Numbered from the stretch's first letter, positions 15,942-24,048 are shown. The stretch is DNA of 37,625 nucleotides from VGPE01 sp031431395 (GCA_031431395.1 JANPDJ010000005.1:1-37625), one strand, 5' to 3'. Numbers and translations: made by a program. Notes: generated from the sequence alone by a model not told the origin.

Positions 15942-16862
15942 GTGGACCTGCACCTCGTGGATGCAACCTACGAGCTGTTCCGCGCGCACTACGCGCCGCG
16001 GCCGCCCGTCCTTGGGCGCGACGGCCGGAACCTGTCCGGGGTCAGCGGGCTGGTGGAGCAACTCCTGTACCTGCTCCGCGAGCAGGGCGCCACGCACGTG
16101 GGCTGTGCGACTGACCAGGTGATCGAGTCCTTCCGCAACGATCTGTACGCGGGCTACAAGAGCTCCGCGGGCATGCCGGCCGAACTCCTCTCGCAGTTCC
16201 CCGCCGCTGAACGGGCGATTGCCGCGCTGGGAATCCCGCTCTGGCCGATGGTGGAATGGGAGGCTGACGATGCCCTCGCTGCCGCCGCGGACCGGTTCTC
16301 CGACGCCGCGGGCGTGGACCGCGTCGTCATCTGCACCGTGGACAAGGACCTCGCACAGTGCGTCCGCGGCGATCGGGTGGTCCTCTGGGACCGCCGCCGG
16401 GACCTGGTCTACGACGCGGACGGCGTCCGCGCGAAGTGGGGCGTGGACCCGGAGAGCATCCCCGACTACCTGGCGCTGGTGGGCGACTCCTCGGACGGCT
16501 ACCCGGGCATTCCCGGGTACGGCGCGAAGTCGGCGGCGGCCGTGCTCGCGAAATACGGGCGACTGGAGGAGATACCCGTCCGGGGATCGTCCTGGGAGGT
16601 CCCGGGCCTCCGCAACCCCGTGCTGCTGGCCCAGACCCTCGTGGAGCGTCTCGGCGAGGCGATGCTCTACCGCAATCTCGCCCGCCTGCGGACGACTGCC
16701 GATGGTGTGCCCATCGCGGAACGGACCCCGGACGACCTGCGCTGGCACGGAGCCCCTCGAGCAGCCTGGGAGGCCTTCTGCGACGACGTGGGGCTCGACC
16801 GGCTCAGTGGGCGGCCGCACCGCTGGAGGCCGGAGCGAGGTCCGGGGGCCCCGGACGAGTGA
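15942..16862 (+). CDS. Stand-alone 5'-3' exonuclease / flap endonuclease (PolA N-domain type)
   Basis: This 306-residue protein contains only the FEN-like nuclease that forms the N-terminal domain of PolI. It begins MDLHLVDATYELFRAHY with the first metal aspartate. Acidic clusters follow in EWEADDALAA and CTVDKDLAQCV. The helix-three-turn region is LVGDSSDGYPGIPGYGAKSA, with its metal aspartates and DNA-binding glycines. Stand-alone versions (ExoIX/ypcP-like) remove RNA primers or flaps. It has no polymerase domain and ends at a normal stop. The start is GTG 15942, 16 nt after the SRPBCC stop. The first residues match the family start, although no good ribosome site is visible. Confidence 0.87.
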   Translation: MDLHLVDATYELFRAHYAPRPPVLGRDGRNLSGVSGLVEQLLYLLREQGATHVGCATDQVIESFRNDLYAGYKSSAGMPAELLSQFPAAERAIAALGIPLWPMVEWEADDALAAAADRFSDAAGVDRVVICTVDKDLAQCVRGDRVVLWDRRRDLVYDADGVRAKWGVDPESIPDYLALVGDSSDGYPGIPGYGAKSAAAVLAKYGRLEEIPVRGSSWEVPGLRNPVLLAQTLVERLGEAMLYRNLARLRTTADGVPIAERTPDDLRWHGAPRAAWEAFCDDVGLDRLSGRPHRWRPERGPGAPDE

Positions 16863-16863
16863 T

Positions 16864-16962
16864 GTCGTCCCCACGCACGTGGGAACGACCGAGCGCGGGC
16901 ACGCTCCGTGTCGTCCTTGCCACGTCGTCCCACGACGTCGTCCCCACCCACCTCGGCGGACC
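16864..16962 (+). CRISPR. CRISPR-like repeat remnant (type I-E-like), two or three decayed units
   Basis: 16864-16891 reads GTCGTCCCCACG-CA-CGTGGGAACGACCG, a near-perfect 12-bp hairpin (one mismatch) with the length and layout of type I-E repeats. A related 26-bp copy sits at 16937-16962 with several changes. A shortened one begins at 16924, exactly 32 nt after the first repeat ends, which is the usual I-E spacer length. No cas genes are in the window and the later units are poor. A chance palindrome family is the alternative. Confidence 0.3.
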
Positions 16963-16987
16963 TCTCGAAGGGTTAGCTCAGCGGCAC

Positions 16988-17210
16988 GGATGGAGCACAC
17001 CCTTCTGGGGCGGAAACGAAGCCCAGCTTCACAAACCAAGCGCCGAAGGCCCGTTGCGAGAGTCCAAGTGGTCCGTTTCGCAACTCCTGCTTGTTTTCGG
17101 GCCTCTCGAGGCGCCATGAGGGTGTGGTTGCGGCCCGCTCATGAACCTGTAATTCAGAACCGCCGTGCCATCAACCGATGGCCACCTCGATCAGCGTCAG
17201 ACAGAGACCC
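16988..17210 (+). repeat. Dispersed ~220-bp structured element, copy 1
   Basis: This copy aligns without gaps over its first 201 bases to 28061-28261, with about 170 of 201 identical by hand count. An 8-bp perfect stem CACACCCT (16996-17003) with AGGGTGTG (17119-17126) closes a domain that holds a GGGC/GCCC hairpin, a GTTGCGA/TCGCAAC stem (17051-17057 with 17076-17082) and GGCCCG/CGGGCC. A short GCCATC/GATGGC hairpin follows the closed domain. A plus-strand ORF exists in both copies, but substitutions are not concentrated at third codon positions, so it is probably not coding. It lies between the exonuclease gene and a convergent gene; boundaries are approximate. Confidence 0.75.
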
Positions 17211-17227
17211 TGGGCGGCGCGGCGGGA

Positions 17228-17704
17228 CTAGGGCCCCGTGCACTCCGCGGCAAGCGGCTTCACGGTGGAGCCGAGCACGGCAATCTGCTTCGAGAAGGAC
17301 ACCGTGCCGCCGGCCGGGATCTGCGGGCTCAGCAAGTACGCCGCGTTGGGGCCGATCCCCGGGTCAGAGGCGTCGTACACGCGGCACGTGGTGGATCCCT
17401 CCCGCGAGCCGCGGTTGGTGACGGTCAGCGTGACCGCCAGGTCCGGCGGCGCCGACAGGACCGCCACGACCGAGCCCTCGAACGGCCCGACGCCCGCCAG
17501 CGCGAACCGGCCCAGCAGGGCCAGCGCGAAGACGGCGACAACGATGCCGATGAACACCGTGCCATGGGCCTGGGACGTCGCCGGTTGCTTCAACCCGAGG
17601 GGATTGCAGCGCTCGCACATCGCCTGGTCGAGCGCAATGGTGGCGCCACAGCGGACGCAGGAATGCGTCGGGTCTGTCGCCGGGGTGGAGATTCGGGCGC
17701 TCAT
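17228..17704 (-). CDS. Zinc-ribbon membrane protein with extracytoplasmic domain
   Basis: The 158-residue protein has an N-terminal zinc ribbon (CVRCGATIALDQAMCERCNP; C-x2-C then C-x2-C). One transmembrane helix follows (about 50-70, VFIGIVVAVFALALLGRFAL). The C-terminal beta-rich domain (DLAVTLTVTNRGSREGSTTC, PQIPAGGTVSFSKQI) has the shape of FxLYD-like or CARDB-like folds. Such a layout is common in uncharacterised Chloroflexota and Actinobacteriota proteins. Cytoplasmic ribbon with external domain is inferred from helix position. ATG 17702-17704 has no clear Shine-Dalgarno. It is downstream of the phosphorylase gene on the same strand (69 bp). Confidence 0.7.
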   Translation of the reverse strand: MSARISTPATDPTHSCVRCGATIALDQAMCERCNPLGLKQPATSQAHGTVFIGIVVAVFALALLGRFALAGVGPFEGSVVAVLSAPPDLAVTLTVTNRGSREGSTTCRVYDASDPGIGPNAAYLLSPQIPAGGTVSFSKQIAVLGSTVKPLAAECTGP

Positions 17705-17773
17705 GGCAAGCGCAATGGTGCCACGCGACCTGAACCCAGGTTCCCGTGCCGGCAGTCCGGCTGCCGGGCGGCG

Positions 17774-18523
17774 TCAGAGGCTGGCGATCGCGGCCTCCAG
17801 GCCCACCTCGATCATCTGCTCCACGGCCTGCTCGAGCTGCTCAAGTGGCAGGTACGACTCCTCGGACGTGGTCTCCTCCGAGAGGACATCGCTCACGGTC
17901 AGGATCGTCGCGGCCCTGACGTCTTCGCCGGCAGCAAAGGCGCGCGCAGCAAGGTAGTAGAGCGCCGAGGTCTCCATTTCGAAGGCCAGGACGCCGCGCG
18001 CGCGCCACTTCGTCACGTAGTCCGGGTCCGGGTTGTAGAAGACGTCGATGGTCGCCACCTGGCCCACGTGATGACGCAGCTTGCGCGCCGCGGCGGCATC
18101 CACAAGGCCCCGGACCAGGCCGAAGTCGCCGCTGGGCGCATAGGGTTCCCCGTGGAGGTACGTCCTCGTCGCGCCGTCGAACGGGGTTGCCGTGGCAGCG
18201 ACCACGAGATCGCCCGTCCGGACGCCGCGCCCGATCCCGCCGCAGGTGCCGACGCGGATCAGCCGCCGGGCGCCCAGGCGAAGCAGTTCTTCCACGACGA
18301 TCGACAGGCTTGGCGTGCCGATGCCGGTCGTCTGTACGCTCACGGGGACGCCGCGGTAGGTGCCCGTGTAGCCGTACATCCCCCGGTGATCGTTCACGCG
18401 CCGCGAGTCAGCAAGGCCGCCGTCGAACCGCTCGGCGATGCGGGTTGCCCGGTTGGGATCGCCGGGCAGCAGCACGATGGGCGCGTAATCCTCTCGCTCG
18501 GCGCGGAGATGAATCTGGGGCAC
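17774..18523 (-). CDS. deoD: Purine-nucleoside phosphorylase, DeoD-type (NP-I family)
   Basis: The 249-residue NP-I phosphorylase has the phosphate loop VLLPGDPNRATRIAERF, RGMYGYTGTYRG, LIRVGTCGGIGRG, VLAFEMETSALYYLA (ribose-binding M-E-T/E) and TVSDVL, whose aspartate is the purine-protonating residue of DeoD. It should cleave purine (deoxy)nucleosides with phosphate to free base and ribose-1-phosphate, in the cytosol. Uridine phosphorylase is the closest alternative; the S-D in place of the uridine-type motif favours purine. Start is GTG 18523, with GAGGAGG 5 nt upstream. A -10-like TAGACT (minus strand, 18560-18555) precedes it, divergent from the DUF1684 promoter. Confidence 0.87.
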   Translation of the reverse strand: MPQIHLRAEREDYAPIVLLPGDPNRATRIAERFDGGLADSRRVNDHRGMYGYTGTYRGVPVSVQTTGIGTPSLSIVVEELLRLGARRLIRVGTCGGIGRGVRTGDLVVAATATPFDGATRTYLHGEPYAPSGDFGLVRGLVDAAAARKLRHHVGQVATIDVFYNPDPDYVTKWRARGVLAFEMETSALYYLAARAFAAGEDVRAATILTVSDVLSEETTSEESYLPLEQLEQAVEQMIEVGLEAAIASL

Positions 18524-18574
18524 GGCGGCCTCCTCTTCCGTTGGTGCAGCTGCGAGTCTAGGTGTGATTCCGCC

Positions 18575-18580
18575 TAGGCT
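18575..18580 (+). promoter_or_regulatory. Leaderless -10 box for DUF1684
   Basis: TAGGCT-GTGCCC-ATG. The 6-nt spacing fixes the start at ATG 18587 rather than the in-frame GTG at 18581. Confidence 0.55.
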
Positions 18581-18586
18581 GTGCCC

Positions 18587-19264
18587 ATGAACGACGATCC
18601 GATCGACGCGCTCAGCCTCGCCGACTGGCGCAGGCGCGTCGCCGACATCTACGCGGAGGTCCGGCGAACGATCCGGTCAGACCCTGACTCAGCGCTTGCA
18701 GCATGGCGCCGCGAGCGGGAGGCGCTCTATCGGGAGCATCCGCAGTCGCCCGTGCCGGCCGGATCCCGGGCCGCGTTCCGGGCTCGCCACTTCTCCACCG
18801 ATCCGGCGCTCCGATTCGCAGTCGCCGTCGAGCCTGATTCGGCCGGTGTCGAGGCCTCGAGTGCCGCAGCCGGGACCATTCCCCAGGGATTCGCAGCGGC
18901 ACCGGCGCAGCTGGTCGTCAGCGGCGCCGGCCAGATGCAGTTCCGCCGGATCGGCTCGGTCAACGTGCCGTTTCCCACCGGGGCGCGACGTCTCAGCCTG
19001 TTCTGGATGGAAGGCTATGCCGGCGGACTCTTCCTCCCGTTCCGGGACGCGACGAACGGCCGCGAGACATACGGTGCCGGCCGGTATCTGCTGGACGCTG
19101 CCAAGAGCGCGGATCTGGGCGGCGACGGGCGCGGCACGCTCCTGCTCGACTTCAACTTCGCCTACCAGCCGTCGTGCGCATTCGATTCGCAGTGGGCGTG
19201 CCCCCTCGCCCCGCCGGAGAACTGGCTCGACATCGCTGTGGCCGCCGGCGAGCGGCTGGGCTGA
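18587..19264 (+). CDS. DUF1684-family protein
   Basis: The 225-residue protein shows the DUF1684 signature throughout: an N-terminal ADWRRRVADIYAEVR helix, WRREREALYREHPQSPVP, the middle LSLFWMEGYAGGLFLPFRDA, then GRETYGAGRYLLDAAKSADL and the terminal LLDFNFAYQPSCAF, WACPLAPPENWLDIAV. The family fold is a beta-rich domain of unknown function with conserved Tyr, Asp, Cys and Asn residues. It is monocistronic by layout: its own leaderless -10 upstream and a hairpin at 19282-19303 downstream. I chose ATG 18587 from that promoter spacing. Confidence 0.85.
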   Translation: MNDDPIDALSLADWRRRVADIYAEVRRTIRSDPDSALAAWRREREALYREHPQSPVPAGSRAAFRARHFSTDPALRFAVAVEPDSAGVEASSAAAGTIPQGFAAAPAQLVVSGAGQMQFRRIGSVNVPFPTGARRLSLFWMEGYAGGLFLPFRDATNGRETYGAGRYLLDAAKSADLGGDGRGTLLLDFNFAYQPSCAFDSQWACPLAPPENWLDIAVAAGERLG

Positions 19265-19281
19265 GCGGTTGCCAGAGACCT

Positions 19282-19303
19282 CGGGCGCACGGCGCTGCGC
19301 CCG
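19282..19303 (+). terminator. Hairpin after DUF1684
   Basis: An 8-bp perfect stem CGGGCGCA / TGCGCCCG with a 6-nt loop lies 17 bp past the stop. There is no T-run. Confidence 0.4.
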
Positions 19304-19433
19304 TACGAATGAGTTACGACGACGGGACTCTCGGCACCTTCGGGGGCATCAGGACCCTGACGAAGATGGCATCTGCGGGTGTGTCCTCGACGGCGGGCCT
19401 TCTCCAGACGCGACCCATTCGCCCGGGAGTCTC

Positions 19434-20621
19434 GTGCGCCTCTTCGCCGGTCGTAACCAGCCTCAGGAACACCTCGTGTGGTCACGGGACGTGCGGTTCA
19501 TCCACGCGCTTGCCGTACGCGTTCCCACGGGATCCCAGATCGAGCTCGAGGCGGGCTCCTGCCTCGTCGCACCATCGCACGAACTGACCGACGCAGTGGC
19601 CACCCAGACCGCACGATTGAGCCGCGGCGCCGAGTTCGGCCTGGTGCTGGTCGATCAGGCGCTGCCGCCCGCCCACCGGTACGTCGTGGCGCTCTCCGCG
19701 GCCGTCCAGGCGTCCGGCATTGCGGACCGGATCGGGATGGCGCAGACGACGCAGGCCATCCAGGCGCGGACACTCGACTACTTCTTCAGTCTCAGGAACA
19801 ACCACGAGATCATGTTCCAGCCGATCGTGGCACTGGCCACCGGGGAGGTCGAGGAGTTCGAGTGCCTGTTCCGGCCGGTCATGCCGATGCTGCCGCAGTC
19901 GGTCACCTCCATCGTCCAGGCGGCAATCGAGACCAACCGCACGGTCGAGCTCGACTCCCTGCTGGTGCGGCTCATCCTCGAGCGAGTGCAGGCCATCCTG
20001 GCCGCGCCCCCCGCCGATGAAGCCGGCGAAGCCCAGGCACCGCTGCGCGTGGCGATCAACTTCGCGCCGGCCAGCCTGATCGATCCGCGATTCGAGGCGA
20101 GCGCGATCGCCGACCTCATTGCCGAATACGGCCTCACGCCCGACCAGGTCATCGTGGAGTGCACGGAACAGCAGGCTGTCGCCGACGTCGCGCCGCTGCA
20201 ACGGCAGGTGAAGGCGCTGCGACGCCTGGGGTTCGGGTTCGCGGTGGACGACGCCGGTGCCGGGTACGCCTCGTTCGCCCTGATCGCTGCGCTGCGCCCC
20301 TCGATCATCAAGATCGACCGCGAGATCGTGGACGGCATCCGCCTGAATGACGCGAAGCAGGCCCTGGTGGAAGCCTTCGTTTCGTTCTCACGGCGGATCG
20401 GGGCGAACCTTGTGGCCGAGGGCATCGAAACGCGGTCGGACCTCGCCACGCTCGTTGACCTGGGCGTGGATTCCGGCCAGGGGTTCCTCATCGGCAAGCC
20501 GGAGACGGAGCCGATCGTGCCCCGTCGCGGGCCAGTGCTACGGCTCGCGACACCCACCGTTCGGCCCTCATCTGCCGGGGCCTGGCCACAGTCGCCACGG
20601 GCGTTGGCCGCGCGGGACTGA
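19434..20621 (+). CDS. EAL-domain cyclic-di-GMP phosphodiesterase
   Basis: The 395-residue protein has an unassigned N-terminal part (about 1-125) followed by an EAL domain: MFQPIVALATGEVEEFECLF, VAINFAPASLIDP, VIVECTEQQAV, FGFAVDDAGAGYASFA, SIIKIDREIV, and LVAEGIETRSDL to GVDSGQGFLIGKP. The signature EAL reads ECL, but its glutamate and the other metal and catalytic residues (N, E, D-D, K, E, Q) are all present, so activity against c-di-GMP is plausible. There is no GGDEF domain. The frame is open far upstream through DUF1684, which is clearly shadow. I chose GTG 19434, with GGGAG 4 nt upstream. The C-terminal 30 residues are basic and disordered. Confidence 0.82.
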   Translation: MRLFAGRNQPQEHLVWSRDVRFIHALAVRVPTGSQIELEAGSCLVAPSHELTDAVATQTARLSRGAEFGLVLVDQALPPAHRYVVALSAAVQASGIADRIGMAQTTQAIQARTLDYFFSLRNNHEIMFQPIVALATGEVEEFECLFRPVMPMLPQSVTSIVQAAIETNRTVELDSLLVRLILERVQAILAAPPADEAGEAQAPLRVAINFAPASLIDPRFEASAIADLIAEYGLTPDQVIVECTEQQAVADVAPLQRQVKALRRLGFGFAVDDAGAGYASFALIAALRPSIIKIDREIVDGIRLNDAKQALVEAFVSFSRRIGANLVAEGIETRSDLATLVDLGVDSGQGFLIGKPETEPIVPRRGPVLRLATPTVRPSSAGAWPQSPRALAARD

Positions 20622-20692
20622 ACCGCCGGCTCACTCCGGGAGCGGCCGGAGGGGCGGGTGCACGTATTGCGGACGCTGGGCGTGCCCTCGCG

Positions 20693-20698
20693 TACCAT
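20693..20698 (+). promoter_or_regulatory. Leaderless -10 box for the F420 gene cluster
   Basis: TACCAT-CCTGTC-GTG: a -10 ending 6 nt before the start codon of the PPOX gene at 20705. Confidence 0.5.
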
Positions 20699-20704
20699 CC
20701 TGTC

Positions 20705-21139
20705 GTGAGCCCAGCACATCCAGCCGCCGGCGCCAGCCTGCCCCCGCACGTTCGTGCATTCCTCGAGGAGCCGCGCTTCGCCGTGCTGTCAACGATCAAC
20801 CCGAATGGGAGCCCGCACACGGCGCTCGTCTGGTACCTGATCGACGACGACGGAATCGTGATCAACAGCGCCGAGGGGCGCCGCTGGCCGTCGAACCTCC
20901 GTCGTGACCCGCGAATCAGCATCGCCGTTCACGATGGACACGACTGGGTTTCCGTCCGCGGCGCGGTGGAGGTGGTCGAGGACCAGGCCCAGTCACAGGC
21001 CGACATCGCGGCGATGGCCTTCAAGTACGACTCACGGGAAGACGCCGAGCGATCCATCACGAACCAGTTCACCCGCGAGCGGCGCGTCAGCTTCCGGCTG
21101 CGGCCCTCTGCGGTGCATGTCGAATTCGGAGGAGAGTAG
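20705..21139 (+). CDS. PPOX-class (pyridoxamine-phosphate-oxidase-like) F420/flavin protein
   Basis: The 144-residue split-barrel protein has PRFAVLSTINPNGSPHTALV, WYLIDDDGIVINSAEGRRWP, RDPRISIAVHDG and WVSVRGAVEVVED. These are landmarks of the FDOR-B/PPOX group, many of which bind F420 in high-GC bacteria (others bind FMN or heme). F420 is favoured because the next genes are two F420-type oxidoreductases and cofD. It is the first gene of the run; the stop at 21137-21139 is 4 nt before the next ATG, and the next gene's GGAGGAG lies inside its last codons. The substrate is unknown. Confidence 0.82.
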   Translation: MSPAHPAAGASLPPHVRAFLEEPRFAVLSTINPNGSPHTALVWYLIDDDGIVINSAEGRRWPSNLRRDPRISIAVHDGHDWVSVRGAVEVVEDQAQSQADIAAMAFKYDSREDAERSITNQFTRERRVSFRLRPSAVHVEFGGE

Positions 21140-21143
21140 ATCG

Positions 21144-22142
21144 ATGGCCCGTGCGAAGGTCGGCTACGCAGCCATGCTCGAGCAGTTCGGGCCCCGGGAG
21201 GTCGTCGGCTACTCCGCCGAGGCTGAAGCCGCGGGCTTCGAGGGCGTCATGGCGGCGGACCACTTCCAGCCCTGGGTCCCCGCGCAGGGGCAGGCGGGAT
21301 TCGTCTGGAATGTCCTGACGGCGCTCGGTGAGCGCACGAAGGGCGACATCGGCCCAGGTGTCACCTGCCCGTCGTTCCGCTTCCACCCGGCCATCGTGGC
21401 GCAGGCCGCGGCCACCCTGGAGGCCATGTACCCCGGCCGCACCTGGCTGGGCCTGGGTTCCGGCGAGGCTCTGAACGAGCACATCGTGGGCGGCTACTGG
21501 CCCGAGACGCCAGAACGGATCGCCAGGATGTTCGAGGCGATCGAGATCATCCGCAAGCTGTTCAACAGCCGGGGCAAGGACGTCAAGCACGAGGGGAAGT
21601 TCTTCAGGCTGGAGACCACGCGCCTCTGGACGCTCCCCGACGGCCCGCCGCCACCCATCCTCATCGCCACCGCCGGCCCGGTCACCGCGAAGAAGACCGG
21701 GATGTACGCGGACGGCCTGATCACCGTGGGCGCGCCGGAAGAGAAGATCGAGATGATCTTCGAGAAGTGCCGGGAAGGCTGCCGCGACGTAGGCACTGAT
21801 CCCGACAAGTTCCGCTTCATCGGCCAGCTGCATCTCTCCTGGGCCGAGACGGACGAAGAAGCGCTGGCGAACGCCATGACCGAATGGCCCAACGGCGGGA
21901 TGAAGTTCCCCAAGCAGGACATCAAGTCGCCGCACGATTTCGCGGCCATCGCGAAGCTGGTCCGGCCCGAGGACTTCAAGGGCCGGATGCTCATCTCCTC
22001 GGATCTCGAGGCGCATCGCCGCGAGATCCAGAAGTTCATCAACCTCGGGTTCGACCAGATCTACCTGCACAACGTGGGGCGCAACCAGCGCCAGTGGATC
22101 GAGGTGTTCGGGCGAGAGGTCCTTCCTTCGCTGACCAAATGA
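21144..22142 (+). CDS. LLM-class F420-dependent oxidoreductase, glucose-6-phosphate dehydrogenase-like
   Basis: The 332-residue luciferase-like TIM barrel starts ARAKVGYAAMLEQFGPREVV. It carries MAADHFQPWVPAQGQAGFVW, IGPGVTCPSFRFHPAIVAQA, RTWLGLGSGEALNEHIVGGY and ILIATAGPVTAKKTGMYADG, which resemble the F420-dependent G6P-dehydrogenase (Fgd)-like subgroup. Such enzymes move hydride between a substrate and F420; whether this one acts on G6P cannot be decided. ATG 21144 has GGAGGAG 9 nt upstream (21128-21134). It overlaps the next reading frame region (ATGA at 22139), although the preferred start of that gene is 22160. Confidence 0.87.
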   Translation: MARAKVGYAAMLEQFGPREVVGYSAEAEAAGFEGVMAADHFQPWVPAQGQAGFVWNVLTALGERTKGDIGPGVTCPSFRFHPAIVAQAAATLEAMYPGRTWLGLGSGEALNEHIVGGYWPETPERIARMFEAIEIIRKLFNSRGKDVKHEGKFFRLETTRLWTLPDGPPPPILIATAGPVTAKKTGMYADGLITVGAPEEKIEMIFEKCREGCRDVGTDPDKFRFIGQLHLSWAETDEEALANAMTEWPNGGMKFPKQDIKSPHDFAAIAKLVRPEDFKGRMLISSDLEAHRREIQKFINLGFDQIYLHNVGRNQRQWIEVFGREVLPSLTK

Positions 22143-22159
22143 ACCAGGGGGGAGCCGGG

Positions 22160-23092
22160 ATGCAGTTCGGGGCACAGCTCTGGTCGCAGGCCACGGACTG
22201 GACTGCGTTCAGCGACACGGTGGTGGCCGCGGAGGCGGCCGGCTGGGATTCCGCGTGGACCTGGGACCACCTGATGGCGATCATGGGCCCGTGGCGCCAG
22301 CCCATCTTCGAGGGATGGATGACGCTGGCGGGATGGGGCGCAGTCACCAGCCGCATCCGCCTGGGCCTCATGGTGGGCGCCAACACGTTCCGGAACCCGG
22401 GTCTCACCGCCAAGCTGGCGACCACCCTGGATCACATCACGAACGGGCGGGCGATCCTGGGCATCGGCGGGGCGTGGTTCGAGCGCGAGCATGATGCGCT
22501 GGGCATCGATTTCGGGTCAGGCTTCGGGGAGCGACTGGACCGTCTCGACGAGGCCGTTGGACTCATGCGGCGGCTCCTCGACGGCGAGGAGGTCACCCAC
22601 CACGGCCGCTTCTACCATCTGAACGAGGCATCGCTGCTGCCCCGGCCCATCCAGGCCCATCTGCCCATCCTGATCGGCGGTTCCGGGCCACGGAAGACCA
22701 TGCGAACCGTCGCCACCTATGCGGACGGCTGGAACACCTCGGGAACGCTCGAGCAGGTCACGGAGCGGCTGGGGATCCTCGACGAGCACTGCCGCGTGGT
22801 GGGGCGCGATCCGGCCGCCATCGAGCGCACGGTGAGCTTCCCCATCGTGATCCGTGACGACCCGCGCGCGGCAGAGGCCGTGTTCGCGGCCCAGCTGAGC
22901 CACAACGGGATGACAGAGCCGCCCGACGTGCCGCTGCTGTTCGGCCCGCCGGAGATGATCGCGGACCGGATCCGGCCGTACCGGGACCTTGGGTTCGCCA
23001 CCGTGATCGCACGCCTGCCGGCCCCCTACGATCGCGAGACGATCGCGCGCATCGGCGAGGTCCGCGAGCACCTGGGGGCGACGGTGCGGTGA
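22160..23092 (+). CDS. LLM-class F420-dependent oxidoreductase
   Basis: The 310-residue luciferase-like protein begins MQFGAQLWSQATDWTAFSDT and carries DSAWTWDHLMAI, RIRLGLMVGANTFRNPGLTA, TTLDHITNGRAILGIGGAWF, then LPILIGGSGPRKTMRTVATY. This is the common F420-dependent LLM subfamily. I chose ATG 22160 over ATG 22139, which overlaps the previous stop, because GGAG at 22151-22154 sits 5 nt before it and the family N-terminus begins there. The stop overlaps the cofD GTG as GTGA. Being directly ahead of cofD ties it to F420; the substrate is unknown. Confidence 0.85.
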   Translation: MQFGAQLWSQATDWTAFSDTVVAAEAAGWDSAWTWDHLMAIMGPWRQPIFEGWMTLAGWGAVTSRIRLGLMVGANTFRNPGLTAKLATTLDHITNGRAILGIGGAWFEREHDALGIDFGSGFGERLDRLDEAVGLMRRLLDGEEVTHHGRFYHLNEASLLPRPIQAHLPILIGGSGPRKTMRTVATYADGWNTSGTLEQVTERLGILDEHCRVVGRDPAAIERTVSFPIVIRDDPRAAEAVFAAQLSHNGMTEPPDVPLLFGPPEMIADRIRPYRDLGFATVIARLPAPYDRETIARIGEVREHLGATVR

Positions 23093-24048
23093 AGGCCGTC
23101 GCCCTGGCCGGCGGAGTCGGCGGCGCGAAACTCGCCCACGGTCTCCAGGCGGTGCTGGGGTCAGACCTCACCGTCGTCGTCAACACGGGCGACGACTTCG
23201 AGCGCCACGGCCTGCTCGTCTGCGCCGACCACGACACCGTGATGTACACGCTGGCCGGGATTGCCAACCGCGAGTGGGGCTGGGGCATCGCCGGCGAGAC
23301 GTGGAATGCAGCCGAACAGCTGGGCCAGTACGGCGAGGAGACCTGGTTCCGGCTGGGCGATCGCGACATGGCGACGCACGTAGTCCGCACGGCCCGCCTT
23401 CGACGGGGCGAGCGGTTGACGGAGATCGCGGGCCACCTTCAGCGTTCTCTGGGCGTCACTGCCCGGATCCTGCCCATGACGGACCGGGATGTCCGGACCA
23501 TGGTCCAGACCGACGACGGCTGGTTGGAGTTCCAGGAGTACTTCGTCCATCGCCACCAGGAGCCGGAGGTGCGTGCCGTCCGGTTCGCCGGCAGCGACGA
23601 GGCCCGACCGACGCCGGAGGTGGAGGAAGCCGTTGCAGCCGCGGACGTGATCGTCATCGCGCCGTCCAACCCGATCGTCTCGATCGGCCCCATCCTGGCC
23701 GTGACGGGGATGCGCACTCTCATTGTCGATGCCCGTGCCCGCGGTGCGAGGGTCGTGGCCGTTTCGCCGATTATCGGCGGCCGGGCGCTCAAGGGGCCGG
23801 CGGACCGCATGCTGGTCTCGCTGGGTCACGAATCGTCCCCACTCGGCGTTGCGTCGCTGTACCGCGATCTCGTCGACCTCTTCGTCTACGACGAGACGGA
23901 TGATCCGGCCTTCGTCGAGAGCACGGAACGGCTGGGCATGCGGGCGCTCCAGGCGCCGACGATCATGACCGACGACGCATCACGCGAGACCCTCGCCCGG
24001 CTCGTGATCGATGCCGCGCTCCGGCTGATCCCGGTGCCGCCCGGCTGA
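23089..24048 (+). CDS. cofD: 2-phospho-L-lactate transferase (CofD / FbiA)
   Basis: The 319-residue protein starts KAVALAGGVGGAKLAHGLQA with the glycine-rich nucleotide loop. Further motifs are VVVNTGDDFERHGLLVCADH, DTVMYTLAG, TWFRLGDRDMATHVVRT and MVQTDDGWLEFQEYFV, with VIAPSNPIVSIGPIL near the C-terminal half. All are typical of CofD/FbiA. The enzyme transfers the phospholactate (or phosphoenolpyruvate) moiety from its GDP/GPP-activated form to FO, giving F420-0 or its dehydro form. GTG 23089 overlaps the previous stop. The next gene supplies both the preceding guanylyltransferase and the following glutamate-ligase steps. Confidence 0.95.
   Translation: MKAVALAGGVGGAKLAHGLQAVLGSDLTVVVNTGDDFERHGLLVCADHDTVMYTLAGIANREWGWGIAGETWNAAEQLGQYGEETWFRLGDRDMATHVVRTARLRRGERLTEIAGHLQRSLGVTARILPMTDRDVRTMVQTDDGWLEFQEYFVHRHQEPEVRAVRFAGSDEARPTPEVEEAVAAADVIVIAPSNPIVSIGPILAVTGMRTLIVDARARGARVVAVSPIIGGRALKGPADRMLVSLGHESSPLGVASLYRDLVDLFVYDETDDPAFVESTERLGMRALQAPTIMTDDASRETLARLVIDAALRLIPVPPG

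Noticed and set aside
16970..17060. tRNA-like text (GGTTAGCTCAGCGG) before copy 1 of the dispersed element
   Set aside because: It resembles a tRNA D-arm, but no consistent anticodon stem, T-arm (GGTTCGAATCC) or acceptor pairing follows at the right distance, and copy 2 lacks the motif.
15672..17117. 481-codon minus-strand ORF over the exonuclease gene
   Set aside because: It is antisense to a gene with clear nuclease motifs and is Arg/Pro/Ala-rich in the way GC-rich shadow frames are.
16990..17190. ORF shared by both copies of the dispersed element (starting MEHTLLGRKRSP / MGHTLLGRKRSP)
   Set aside because: Similarity is explained by the repeat. Differences are spread over all codon positions, there is no ribosome site, and the frames end differently.
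18696..19433. Upstream extension of the EAL frame through DUF1684
   Set aside because: It is a shadow of DUF1684 in another frame. GTG 19434 with GGGAG is a sufficient start.
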